Below are positions 7,868 through 16,158 of a DNA stretch of 64,000 nucleotides, one piece after another (the first letter of the stretch is position 1; the number at the start of each line of letters is the position of its first letter). This stretch comes from Betaproteobacteria bacterium. Lineage in GTDB: Bacteria > Pseudomonadota > Gammaproteobacteria > Burkholderiales > UBA3065. Made by a program: the position numbers and the translations under genes. The notes beneath the pieces are model-generated. The model was not told the DNA's origin and ran no database searches. It worked only from the letters and a program-made list of their open reading frames with translations. The stretch spans positions 62,001 to 126,000 of the forward strand of contig JAIXXL010000004.1 of NCBI GenBank assembly GCA_027490755.1, given 5' to 3'.

Positions 7868-9874
7868 CTAGAAGTCGGCACGGACACCGAAACGCCACAG
7901 ACGGGTGTAATCCGAAGGGAACGCCGAACGCCCCTCGGAGGTGTAAAGGCCATTGCGCTCCTCGAAAAGGTTGTCGACCGCGGCAAACGCCTGCCAGCGC
8001 GAGTCGATCTGCCGGCTGAGCAGCAAGTTGGTGAATTGGTAGGGCCGTTGCCGCAAGCCGTTGTTGTCGAAATCGCCGATGGCGAAGGCAGAGGAACGGT
8101 AGACATGAGTGGCGTTCAGGCGTGTAGCGGCGTCGACTCGCCAGTCCAGCGAGAGCGTCAGGCCGTGTCGCGGAACGCCCGGCAGATCGCGGTCGCGAAT
8201 CGCTGGCTGACCGGTTGCCGGATCAGCCGACTCCTGGTCGATGACGGCCTGTGTCCAGGTGTAGCCAAGCCGACCCTGCACGGATTCGCCCAAGGCCTGC
8301 ACCCACTGAACCTCAGCACCGTACTTGTGGGTGCGGTCCAGGTTGGTGTTGACGAAGAACAAGGGCGGTGCCACCGAAACGCCATAGATCTCATCACGCA
8401 CCCGCGAGTAAAAACCCGTGACGTCGAGCCGGGTACCGTCGTAGGCGTAGCGAACGCCGGTACTCAGCGTATCCGAGCGCGCCGGGTTGATCAGCCCGTT
8501 GAAGGTCTGCTCGAAGGTGACTGGGTTGAAAGTGAAGAAGCGATCGATGTCGGGTGACTGGGCGCCGCGTGCGTAGCTGGCGAAGACGTTGAAGCGGCCG
8601 TCTATGCGATGGTTGATGCCGGCATCCCAGAGGGTGAGTCGCTCCTCATCGGCCAAGCGGGTGGCCGAGTCTGCGTAGGCATAGTCGATCCGCTCGCGAC
8701 GCAGACCGGCAGATAGCGTTGTGCTGCCCAGCCGCAAGACTGCTTGGCCAAAGACACCGCGTGTGTCCTTCTCGATGGCCGCGAAGCCATCCCTGCGACC
8801 GCGCAGGTTGTCATAGCCAGCCATCAGATTCAGCCGTCCTTCGGACCAGCGCAACAAGGCCCGATCCGACCCATAGCGGTAGTCGGAAACGAACGCGAAA
8901 GGGCTGCTAAAGGCGTAAGTCTTGTCTTCATCGTTGTGGTCGTACTCGAGCGAGAACCCACCACCGAGGTCCGCCAGAAAACCCAGGGTGAAGCGGGTGC
9001 TGTCGGCGTCCTGACGGTTGTAGACACCGATCGCGCCGGCGTTCGCGGTAGGCCGTGAGCCAATGAGTCCCCGCGGGATCGCTTCTCGGTAAATGGCCAA
9101 GCTGTCGTAGCCGCTGATACCAGCGCGCAGTTCCAGCCAGTCGGTGGGACGGAAGCGACCACGCGCGTTCAACGTATCGAGCCTGTTCTCGTCGCGCTGA
9201 CCGCGGCTATCGCGCTGCGCGAGTCCGTCACGCTCGTCATGGCTGGCATCAAGACTGAAGCTGTAGCGCTCGCGACTCTGGCCCATCGAAACGGTGCCGG
9301 CCCGCTGACCATGGCTACCGAGGTGTCCGCGTACCGAAGCGCCGTTGTATTCACGGGTCACGATGTTGATGGTTCCCGCGACCGCGCCCTCGCCACCCGT
9401 CACGCCGCCAGCGCCGCGGACGATCTCGACCCGCTCGATCGATGCAAGCGGGATGTTGCCGAGGAACTGGGTCGCTGAGTCGACGTCGTTGAGGCGGTAG
9501 CCATCGACGCTGATGACCACGTTCTGATATCCCGACTCCAAGCCGAAACCACGCATGTCGATCAGGCGCTGGTTGGGGTTGCCGAATCCCGGCAACACGG
9601 TCAGCGATGTCTGGCTGGCGAGGAAATCGAGGAAGCTGGCTGCACCTGACCGGTCAAGGTCGACACGGTTGTAGACCTCGACCGCAAAGGGGGCTTCCTC
9701 AACATGGAAGGGCTGACGCATTGCGGTGACCAGGACTGTGCTGTCGGTCAAGGGCCCGGCGGCCTGCGCAGCCACGCTGGACACGCTGGCCAACAGGCAG
9801 ATGACGATGCGGGACGACGCGGCGCGGCCGCGCGCGCGCCGGCGCCGGCGCCGGCCAAGGGTGATGCTGGACAT
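7868..9874 (-). CDS. TonB-dependent outer membrane receptor, cobalamin-regulated (BtuB-like)
   Basis: 668 residues. A very Arg-rich N-terminus (six consecutive Arg) precedes a hydrophobic signal segment ending AQA. The plug domain follows (about residues 45-160: DFLASQTSLTVLPGF, IDMRGFG, VVISVDGYRLNDVD, IERVEIVRGAGGV, GTINIVT), then a 22-strand barrel ending with the aromatic GVRADF. These are standard TonB-receptor features. The cobalamin riboswitch in its leader and the BtuM-like gene downstream say the substrate is a corrinoid, though the receptor looks divergent from E. coli BtuB. A GAAGG ribosome binding site lies eight bases before the ATG. The Arg stretch is encoded by a CGCCGG-rich run, possibly length-variable. 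Confidence 0.85.
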   Translation of the reverse strand: MSSITLGRRRRRRARGRAASSRIVICLLASVSSVAAQAAGPLTDSTVLVTAMRQPFHVEEAPFAVEVYNRVDLDRSGAASFLDFLASQTSLTVLPGFGNPNQRLIDMRGFGLESGYQNVVISVDGYRLNDVDSATQFLGNIPLASIERVEIVRGAGGVTGGEGAVAGTINIVTREYNGASVRGHLGSHGQRAGTVSMGQSRERYSFSLDASHDERDGLAQRDSRGQRDENRLDTLNARGRFRPTDWLELRAGISGYDSLAIYREAIPRGLIGSRPTANAGAIGVYNRQDADSTRFTLGFLADLGGGFSLEYDHNDEDKTYAFSSPFAFVSDYRYGSDRALLRWSEGRLNLMAGYDNLRGRRDGFAAIEKDTRGVFGQAVLRLGSTTLSAGLRRERIDYAYADSATRLADEERLTLWDAGINHRIDGRFNVFASYARGAQSPDIDRFFTFNPVTFEQTFNGLINPARSDTLSTGVRYAYDGTRLDVTGFYSRVRDEIYGVSVAPPLFFVNTNLDRTHKYGAEVQWVQALGESVQGRLGYTWTQAVIDQESADPATGQPAIRDRDLPGVPRHGLTLSLDWRVDAATRLNATHVYRSSAFAIGDFDNNGLRQRPYQFTNLLLSRQIDSRWQAFAAVDNLFEERNGLYTSEGRSAFPSDYTRLWRFGVRADF

Positions 9875-9979
9875 GGGAATGCACCTTCATTCAGCCAGCG
9901 CAAGAACCCCGTGCGCCAAAGTCGGAACGGCGGCCCGTCGGCTCGCCTTGCCGGTGCCGCGCAGGCGCGCGGACCAGGT

Positions 9980-10150
9980 CCCAGGCCGGTCTCCGGGCTC
10001 GTGCGCGGACTTGCGTCCGGAGGTCGCCGCCTTCCCGGTTGCCCAGTGGCGTGTGGCGACCCCGCTCGTCACTTACCGTTGCGGGGGCAGCGCAGGCATC
10101 TCACCTGCTTCCCTGTTTCACCCGCCGCGTGTCGGCGCGGGCACCTGGAA
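9980..10150 (-). promoter_or_regulatory. Cobalamin (AdoCbl/MeCbl) riboswitch
   Basis: The minus strand carries the full series of cobalamin-riboswitch elements: 5' GGTGCCC, GGGAAGCAGGTG..GATGCCTGC, the GCTGCCCCCGCAACGGTAAG core, the B12-box family GCCACTG, CCGGGAAGGCGG, and the closing GAGCCCGGAGACCGGCCT. It ends about 100 bases before the ATG of the TonB-dependent receptor, leaving room for an expression platform that masks the ribosome binding site. High intracellular cobalamin should repress receptor and BtuM-like gene together. Confidence 0.95.
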
Positions 10151-10189
10151 CGTGTCAATCCTAGCACGCCGGCCTAGAATCACGGCCTG

Positions 10190-11251
10190 ATGCGCGCGCC
10201 CTCCAAACTCGACCCCAAGGCCTCGTTACCGTCCGCAAGCACTGCCGGCGGGCCGGGTGGCGACCTCGTCGACCACTACGGCCGCCGCATCCGCTACCTG
10301 CGGCTGTCGGTGACCGACCGCTGCGACTTCCGCTGCACCTACTGCATGGCCGAGGACATGACCTTCCTGCCACGCGGACAGGTGATGTCGCTGGAGGAGT
10401 GCCTGCGCGTGGTGCAGGCATTCGTCGCGCTCGGCGTCGACAAGGTCAGGCTCACCGGCGGTGAGCCGCTGGTGCGCCGCGACATCCTCTGGCTGATGGC
10501 GCGCGTCAGCGCCCTGCCCGGCGTGCGCGAGCTGGTGCTCACCACCAACGGCAGCCAGCTGGCCAGCATGGCGCAGGCGGTCCGCGAAGCCGGCGTCAGG
10601 CGCGTCAACATCAGCATCGACTCACTGCGGCCGGATCGCTTCCGCGAGATCACCCGCGTCGGCGACCTGAGCAAGGTACTGGCCGGCATCGACGCCGCGG
10701 TGGCGGCGGGCTTTGCCGGCATCAAGCTGAACGCCGTCATGCTGCGCGGCTTCAACGACGACGAGTTCGAGGACCTGGTCGACTTCGCCGTGGCCCGCGG
10801 CATCGACATCAGCTTCATCGAGGAGATGCCGCTCGGCGACACCGGCCACCTGCGCGCCGACACCTGCATGACCCAGGACGAGGTCCTGCCGCGCCTGCAG
10901 GCGCGCTTTGGGCTGGTAGCGACCGGCGAGGACAGCGGCGGACCGGCGCGCTACTGGCGCATGCCCGGCAGCCAGACACGGGTGGGCTTCATCAGCCCGC
11001 ATTCGCACAACTTCTGCGACAGCTGCAACCGGGTGCGCGTCACCGCCACCGGCGACCTCTACCCGTGCCTGGGGCAGGACGACATGCTGCCGCTGCTGCC
11101 GGTGCTGCGCGACGCGGCTGGCGGGCATACAGACACCGCCCTGCTCGGGGCCATCCGCCAGAGCATGGGCATCAAGCCGCACGGCCACGACTTCGATGTG
11201 CGCAAGCCGGCGCCGGCGGTGGTGCGCTTCATGTCGCTGACCGGCGGCTGA
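10190..11251 (+). CDS. moaA: GTP 3',8-cyclase MoaA
   Basis: 353 residues; a radical SAM enzyme that, with MoaC, converts GTP to cyclic pyranopterin monophosphate, the first step of molybdenum cofactor synthesis. The N-terminal cluster motif C45-x3-C49-x2-C52 (CDFRCTYC) sits after RLSVTDR. LTGGEPLVRRDI (SAM-binding) and the second cluster ligands FCDSCNRVRVTATGDLYPC are present, and the protein ends with the catalytically important Gly-Gly (SLTGG). The first ~25 residues before VDHYGRRIRYLR are a variable leader, so the start could be later. It is the first gene of moaA-mobA-moeA; its TGA overlaps the mobA ATG (TGATG). Confidence 0.95.
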   Translation: MRAPSKLDPKASLPSASTAGGPGGDLVDHYGRRIRYLRLSVTDRCDFRCTYCMAEDMTFLPRGQVMSLEECLRVVQAFVALGVDKVRLTGGEPLVRRDILWLMARVSALPGVRELVLTTNGSQLASMAQAVREAGVRRVNISIDSLRPDRFREITRVGDLSKVLAGIDAAVAAGFAGIKLNAVMLRGFNDDEFEDLVDFAVARGIDISFIEEMPLGDTGHLRADTCMTQDEVLPRLQARFGLVATGEDSGGPARYWRMPGSQTRVGFISPHSHNFCDSCNRVRVTATGDLYPCLGQDDMLPLLPVLRDAAGGHTDTALLGAIRQSMGIKPHGHDFDVRKPAPAVVRFMSLTGG

Positions 11252-11862
11252 TGACCACGGCAGCCGAGCGGGTCACCGGCCTGGTGCTCGCCGGCGGCGA
11301 AGGCCGGCGCATGGGCGGCACCGACAAGGGGCTGCTCGAACTGGGTGGCCGGCCGCTGGCCGCGGTCGCCGCCGACCGCCTGCGGCCGCAAGTGGCCAGA
11401 TTGCTGCTCAGCGCCAACCGCAACCTTGACGCTTATCGGGCGCTCGGCCTCGAGGTGATCACCGACACCGTGAACGATGGCAACCGCACCGCCGGGCCGC
11501 TCGCCGGGGTACTGGCCGGTCTGGAGCACTGCGCTACTGAGTGGCTGGCCTGCGTGCCCTGCGACTCGCCAGCGGCACCCGCAGATCTGGTCTCGCGCCT
11601 GCTGACCGCCGCCACTGCCGCCGCTGCACCAGCGGCCTTTGCGTTAACCAGTCAGGGCGCCCACCCGGTGTTCATGCTGGTCCGCCGTGGCCAGCTCACC
11701 AGCCTGCGCGATTTCGTGCGACAGGGCGGCCGCCGGATCCGCGCGTGGCAGGACGCCATCGGTGCTGTCGCAACCCACTTCCCCGACGAAGCAGCGTTTG
11801 CCAACATCAACACGCCCGAGGACCTTGCGGCGGTCTCACCGCCGTCGCCCACGCAGACATGA
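11251..11862 (+). CDS. mobA: Molybdenum cofactor guanylyltransferase MobA
   Basis: 203 residues. It transfers GMP to molybdopterin to form the bis-MGD cofactor used by DMSO-reductase-type enzymes such as nitrate reductase and formate dehydrogenase. The N-terminal nucleotide-binding signature VTGLVLAGGEGRRMGGTDKGLLELGGRPL is unmistakable when read as LAGG-x2-RRMGG-x-DKGL. Downstream are the GPLAGVLAGLE block and CVPCDSP metal-binding Asp motif. The start is the ATG overlapping the moaA stop; its own TGA overlaps the moeA ATG, so all three genes are translationally coupled. Presence of mobA implies the organism makes bis-MGD enzymes. Confidence 0.93.
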   Translation: MTTAAERVTGLVLAGGEGRRMGGTDKGLLELGGRPLAAVAADRLRPQVARLLLSANRNLDAYRALGLEVITDTVNDGNRTAGPLAGVLAGLEHCATEWLACVPCDSPAAPADLVSRLLTAATAAAAPAAFALTSQGAHPVFMLVRRGQLTSLRDFVRQGGRRIRAWQDAIGAVATHFPDEAAFANINTPEDLAAVSPPSPTQT

Positions 11863-13121
11863 CCCAGACCCCCGATATCCTGCGCATCCGCCCCGACGAC
11901 TACGACCCCGACGACATGCCGGTGGAGCGTGCGCGGCAGTTCATCGTCGAGCGGCTCGCGCCGGTCTCCGGCACCGAGCGCCTGCCCGTCCTCTCAGTGC
12001 TCGACCGCGTCCTGGCAGCAGATGTGGTCTCGCCGATGGACGTGCCCGGCCACGACAACTCGGCGATGGACGGCTATGCCCTGCGCCACGCCGACCTCGC
12101 CGCCAACGGTGCGACGACGCTTGAGGTGGCCGGCACCGCCTACGCCGGCCAACCCTTCAGCGGCCTCGCCGGCCGCGGACATTGCGTCCGCATCATGACC
12201 GGCGCGCCGATCCCGACCGGGTGCGACTGCGTCGTGATGCAGGAGAACGTGCTGGCCGAGAACGGCCGCGCCACCATCGGCCCAGGCCACCAGGCCGGGC
12301 AGAACATCCGTCGCGCTGGCGAGGACCTGGCAAAAGGCGGCGTCGCGCTGTCCGCCGGCCGCCTGCTGCGCCCCTCCGACCTCGGGCTGCTCGCCTCGCT
12401 GGGCGTCGGCGAGGTCGAGGTGCGGCGTCGGCTACGCGTGGCCATCTTTTCCACCGGCGACGAACTGGTGCCGGTCGGGCAAGCACTCGGTGACGGCCAG
12501 GTCCACGACTCCAACCGCTACAGCCTGCACGGGCTGCTGGCGCGGCTGGGCTGCGAGGTGATCGATCTCGGACTGGTGCGCGACGACCCCGCAGCGCTGG
12601 AGGCCGCGCTGAGCGACGCCGCATCGCGCGCCGACGCGGTCATCACCTCCGGCGGCGTCTCGGTCGGCGAGGCTGACTTCACGCGCGATGTGATGGCGCG
12701 CCTGGGCACGGTGCTGTTCTGGAAGATCGCCATGAAACCGGGCCGGCCGCTGGCCTACGGCGAGATCGGCACGGCGCAGTTCTTCGGCCTGCCCGGTAAC
12801 CCGGTCAGCGTGATGGTGACCTTCTACCAGTTCGTGCGCGACGCGCTGTTGCGCCTGCAGGGGCGCAGCGCAGAGCCGCTGCCCCTGTTCGCGGTACGTT
12901 GCACCAGCCCGCTGAAGAAGGCCCCCGGCCGCACCGAGTTCCAGCGCGGCATCCTTTCACTGCAGGATGGGGAGTGGGTGGTGGCGCCGACCGGCGAGCA
13001 GGGCTCGGGCATCCTCAGCTCGATGAGCCGCGCCAACTGCTTCATCGTGCTCGAGCAGGCCCGCGGTCGGGTGGCGGCAGGCGAAACAGTTAGGGTGCAG
13101 CCGTTTGAGGGGATCGTCTGA
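11859..13121 (+). CDS. moeA: Molybdopterin molybdenumtransferase MoeA
   Basis: 420 residues. MoeA inserts molybdate into adenylylated molybdopterin. Visible landmarks: VLAADVVSPMDVPGHDNSAMDGYAL split as DVP-x2-DNSAMDGYA (substrate-binding loop), RIMTGAPIPTGCDCVVMQE, RRAGEDL, and the MoaB-like domain with IFSTGDELVPVG, DSNRYSL, VITSGGVSVGEADF, KPGRPLAYG and FGLPGNPVSVMVTF. Domain order and length match the family. The start ATG overlaps the mobA TGA (ATGA). It closes the moaA-mobA-moeA unit; no terminator is obvious before the convergent HDOD gene 38 bases further on. Confidence 0.95.
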   Translation: MTQTPDILRIRPDDYDPDDMPVERARQFIVERLAPVSGTERLPVLSVLDRVLAADVVSPMDVPGHDNSAMDGYALRHADLAANGATTLEVAGTAYAGQPFSGLAGRGHCVRIMTGAPIPTGCDCVVMQENVLAENGRATIGPGHQAGQNIRRAGEDLAKGGVALSAGRLLRPSDLGLLASLGVGEVEVRRRLRVAIFSTGDELVPVGQALGDGQVHDSNRYSLHGLLARLGCEVIDLGLVRDDPAALEAALSDAASRADAVITSGGVSVGEADFTRDVMARLGTVLFWKIAMKPGRPLAYGEIGTAQFFGLPGNPVSVMVTFYQFVRDALLRLQGRSAEPLPLFAVRCTSPLKKAPGRTEFQRGILSLQDGEWVVAPTGEQGSGILSSMSRANCFIVLEQARGRVAAGETVRVQPFEGIV

Positions 13122-13159
13122 GCCGTCTCTGCCGGCGGCCATACCGATAACCAGACGGA

Positions 13160-14056
13160 TCAGGCCGCAGCGTCGGAACCGTCGGGCGACTCACTAACGG
13201 CCGCTAAAGCCAAGGGTGTGTTCTCAAGCTTCATATCGCGGATCAGGCGGCTGGTGGGGACCTTGAGCACACGGGCGATCTCATACAAATCATCCCTCAT
13301 TGCACGCATGTCGCGCGATTCGGCCAGCTTGCGCGAAAAGGCAACTGCCTTTGCAACCAAGTCGGCGCTTGGCGACTCTTCAGCCTGAGTGGGTTTGATT
13401 AACGAACAAACCATTTCGGGCAATTTGAGCCGCCGCAACATCTTTGTTTCAAGCTCGTCCCACTCAAAACCGAACTCCATCCATCGCGTGAGCGTTATCT
13501 TGCGCTTCGGGTTCTCACGTACGACCGCCTCAAAGTGCATCATCTTTTCGGGCGCATGGATCCAAGCCAGAAGGTCGGTAATCTCGTAAAGAAGGGCGGC
13601 GATAACGCAAGCGCTCTCATTGCGGTCGTTGCGCATCCGCGCCCACTGACGCACGAACATGCCAGCTCGACGCGCTCTTGCGGCGGCTCGCAAGGTGCCG
13701 AGCAAGGCCTCGGGGCGTTTTGCCAGCATCGCGTCCACCGTCTGGAGGGTCATTGCCTTCTTGACGAAGTTGACGCAACCCAGCATCAACAGCGCTTCCT
13801 CGATGTTCTCGATCTGAGTCGGGCGACTGCTTTGGAAGCGCCCGATAACCATCATCAGGTTGAGCGAGAGCATTGGGTCACTCTCAACCACATCAGCGAC
13901 CTTGCGAACCGGCACGTCGTAGATGGCGTCACTGAACTGCGAGAGGTCGTCGAGCGAGCGCTTCAACACGGGCGGCGACCCGCGCGCGAGGATGTTGACC
14001 CAAGCGTCGGGGACCTTGGGCCAAGTTGTTACGGACTCGTCAGAGGCTTCTGCCAT
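13160..14056 (-). CDS. HDOD domain signalling protein (copy 1)
   Basis: About 298 residues. It resembles HDOD proteins, HD-GYP relatives without the catalytic metal site that act as signalling or output modules: ILARGSPPVLKRSLDDL, then VADVVESDPMLSLNLMMVIGRF, IENIEEALLMLG and an alpha-helical remainder with ALLYEITDLLAWI. A second homologous gene follows upstream (14245-15096), sharing the LLxWIxAPExMMxxE region, so they are paralogues. I chose the ATG at 14056, preceded by AGGAT at ten bases; a GTG at 14092 would add twelve residues. Both follow flgL in the same direction, so a motility-related role is possible but not shown. Confidence 0.75.
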   Translation of the reverse strand: MAEASDESVTTWPKVPDAWVNILARGSPPVLKRSLDDLSQFSDAIYDVPVRKVADVVESDPMLSLNLMMVIGRFQSSRPTQIENIEEALLMLGCVNFVKKAMTLQTVDAMLAKRPEALLGTLRAAARARRAGMFVRQWARMRNDRNESACVIAALLYEITDLLAWIHAPEKMMHFEAVVRENPKRKITLTRWMEFGFEWDELETKMLRRLKLPEMVCSLIKPTQAEESPSADLVAKAVAFSRKLAESRDMRAMRDDLYEIARVLKVPTSRLIRDMKLENTPLALAAVSESPDGSDAAA

Positions 14057-14092
14057 CTGCCATCGATCCTGAGTTGGGTTGGGCACAGGCAC

Positions 14093-14244
14093 GGCCTATA
14101 GCGCAGCCAAACGGCCCAACAAGACACTGATATTCCGAATTTACTACCATCCAGAAAAAGGTGCTTGACATAGGGCAAACACCATATTTCTCTTTTCGAA
14201 ACTCCGTTTTCATACAGAGCGGCTCCGATGAACCGGCAAGCCAC
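14093..14244. other. AT-rich gap between the two HDOD genes
   Basis: About 150 bases with no plausible gene and clearly lower GC than the surroundings. It likely holds the promoter of the downstream HDOD gene, but I could not identify a convincing -35/-10 pair or sigma-54 site. A weak GG-N10-GC match near 14100 on the minus strand was judged insufficient. Confidence 0.4.
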
Positions 14245-15096
14245 TCAGGCCTCCGGCTCCAGCATGCCCGGTGGGGCCTCGATTCCAAGCCGAGCAGCAA
14301 CGGCAGAGACCGGGATCTTCAGCAAGTCGCTGATGCCGCGCAGGTCATCGGGTATCGCGGGGTCATCCCAGCCGCGCTGCGAGTGCCTTGCCAATGCTGC
14401 AGCGAGTCGTACAGTGCGATGACTGGGTTGGGTGCCGGGCTGATCGGCGTCCATCAGCTCAATCAGATACTCGGGCGCCTGCCACTGCCGGTTGAGGGCA
14501 AGCTTGAGGGCGTTGAAGGTGAAACCGAAAAGCTCGGTCTGGATGTCGGCGGTGCGGCGGCGCGGAAAGGCCTTGCAGGTCTCGTCCATCTTCAGCATGG
14601 TCTCCGGCGCATAGATCCACGCCAGCAACTCTGCGATATCGTGCAACAGGGCCGCGGTCGCGATCTCGAACACGTGCAGGTCGTTGCGGAACACCGCCCA
14701 GTCAGTGGCGAAGCGCGCGGCGTGGCGTGACCGACCGGCAACACGCAGCGCACCCACCAGCGCTTCGCGCTTGTCGCTAAGCATCTGCTCGACCGTCACC
14801 ACCCCGGTAAAGGTCTCGAGAAAGCGCACCACGCCAATCATCAGAAGGGCCTGTTCCGTGGTCTCGATGTCGTGGGTTGCCGAGCCGCCGCGCCGCACCT
14901 TGGCCACGTGGACCAGCAAGCGGCAGGTCATCAGGGGGTCATTCTGCACGGCCGACGCAGCCTGCCGCACGCTGACGTGTTCAAGGTCGCCGCGCATGAT
15001 CTCCAGTTCTTGCGCGGTACGCCGCAGAACCGGTATCCCGGCACGGCTCAGGCGGTCGACCCAGGCGTCAAGCGAATTCGAACTGGCGATGTCCAA
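14245..15096 (-). CDS. HDOD domain signalling protein (copy 2)
   Basis: 283 residues, paralogous to the neighbouring gene at 13160-14056. Characteristic HDOD stretches are LSRAGIPVLRRTAQEL, SAVQNDPLMTCRLLVHV, TTEQALLMIGVVRFLE and ATAALLHDIAELLAWIYAPETML. The HD metal-binding residues needed for phosphodiesterase activity are not complete (LLHDIAE retains an HD pair but no GYP motif), as expected for a regulatory HDOD fold. It begins 74 bases after the flgL stop and could be read through from the flgBCDEFGHIJKL operon. Related HDOD proteins have been tied to motility, surface behaviour and c-di-GMP networks in other bacteria; the role here is unknown. Confidence 0.78.
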   Translation of the reverse strand: MDIASSNSLDAWVDRLSRAGIPVLRRTAQELEIMRGDLEHVSVRQAASAVQNDPLMTCRLLVHVAKVRRGGSATHDIETTEQALLMIGVVRFLETFTGVVTVEQMLSDKREALVGALRVAGRSRHAARFATDWAVFRNDLHVFEIATAALLHDIAELLAWIYAPETMLKMDETCKAFPRRRTADIQTELFGFTFNALKLALNRQWQAPEYLIELMDADQPGTQPSHRTVRLAAALARHSQRGWDDPAIPDDLRGISDLLKIPVSAVAARLGIEAPPGMLEPEA

Positions 15097-15170
15097 GGGC
15101 TGTCTCCCTGTGCGGGCCGGGCCGCCACTTCCGCAACTCTAACGCCGCGCCGCCCGACCAGAGCGCCGCG

Positions 15171-16130
15171 TCAGAGGAACTTGAACAGGCTCAGGTCCTG
15201 GATGCGGGCGTACGACCCCCGCGCAGCCTCAAGGACGGTCTGCTGCTGGGTGAATCGCGTGATCGCCTCGGAGATATCGACATCCTCGATCTCCGACTTG
15301 AGCTTTAGCAGCGACAGCTTGGAATTCTCGGTGGCGTTCTCGGTGGCGTCGATCTCGACCAGTCGGGCGCCGATGTCGGCGCGCGCCGTGAAAGCCTGGT
15401 CAGAGAAGGTCTGGATGCGACCGAGGATGTCGCCGATGGCGTCCGCTATCGACTCACCCGCTGCGAGGCCACCGTTGCCGACGTCCACCAGCTTCTGCAT
15501 GGTCGCAAAAATGGAGTCCGTCGCCGCACCAGTGGCGGGGTCGTAGCCGGAAAAGAAGATACGTTCGCCGGTGATGGTCGTCGGGAAATCGTTGCGGGCT
15601 TCGGTGATCGAGGTCAGGCGGACCTCGGTATCACCTTCGTAGGTCCAGTCGCGGCTGCTGACGCCGTTACGCGTCACGCCAGTAAATGCCACGGGCGCGG
15701 TCTCGGTCTTGAAGCCGGCGAACATACGCGCACCGTCAGGGTCCACCGAGTTCGCCAGAGCCTGCATCGAAAGCAGGATGGCCTCGGCCTCCTTAGCGAT
15801 GCCCTGACGTGCGCTGGCGTTGAGGGCCCCGTTGCCCATCTGCACCGCCAACTCACGGGCGCGGATGATGGCGTTGCCGAAGTTGCCCAACACCGTATCG
15901 GTGACTTCGAGGCGCGAACGAACTGTGGTGATGGTCCGCAGAAACTGGTCGTACTCGCCGATGGTCTGGTTGGTCCGCAGCACCTGCACCGCGCCGGAGG
16001 GGTTGTCGGACGCATTCTGTAGCTTCTTCTGAGTGATGAGTTCGCTCTGCGCGCGCAGCATGCGCGTGCCGGCCAGCTGCATGCCATAGAGGTTGGTGTC
16101 GAAGAACTGGTTGGTCGAGATTCGGCTCAT
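15171..16130 (-). CDS. flgL: Flagellar hook-filament junction protein FlgL (HAP3)
   Basis: 319 residues, flagellin-like. The N-terminal helix MSRISTNQFFDTNLYGMQL and the KKLQNASDNPSGAVQVL block (flagellin-type ASDNP motif) and the C-terminal helix with ARLVEIDATENATENSKLSLLKLKSEIEDVD, ITRFTQQQTVLEAARGSYARI are the coiled D0/D1 regions conserved in FlgL. It joins the last hook-associated ring (FlgK) to the filament. It is the last structural gene of the flg operon, 28 bases after flgK. Confidence 0.95.
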   Translation of the reverse strand: MSRISTNQFFDTNLYGMQLAGTRMLRAQSELITQKKLQNASDNPSGAVQVLRTNQTIGEYDQFLRTITTVRSRLEVTDTVLGNFGNAIIRARELAVQMGNGALNASARQGIAKEAEAILLSMQALANSVDPDGARMFAGFKTETAPVAFTGVTRNGVSSRDWTYEGDTEVRLTSITEARNDFPTTITGERIFFSGYDPATGAATDSIFATMQKLVDVGNGGLAAGESIADAIGDILGRIQTFSDQAFTARADIGARLVEIDATENATENSKLSLLKLKSEIEDVDISEAITRFTQQQTVLEAARGSYARIQDLSLFKFL

Positions 16131-16158
16131 GGCAGGCTCATCTTTTTGGTGATTACCC

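Noticed and set aside
9820..9860. CGCCGG-rich short repeat as a regulatory element
   Set aside because: It encodes the poly-Arg stretch at the start of the TonB receptor; only a curiosity of codon choice.
14090..14110. Possible sigma-54 site before the first HDOD gene
   Set aside because: GG-N10-GC spacing occurs but the surrounding bases match poorly (about six of ten), below what I accept.
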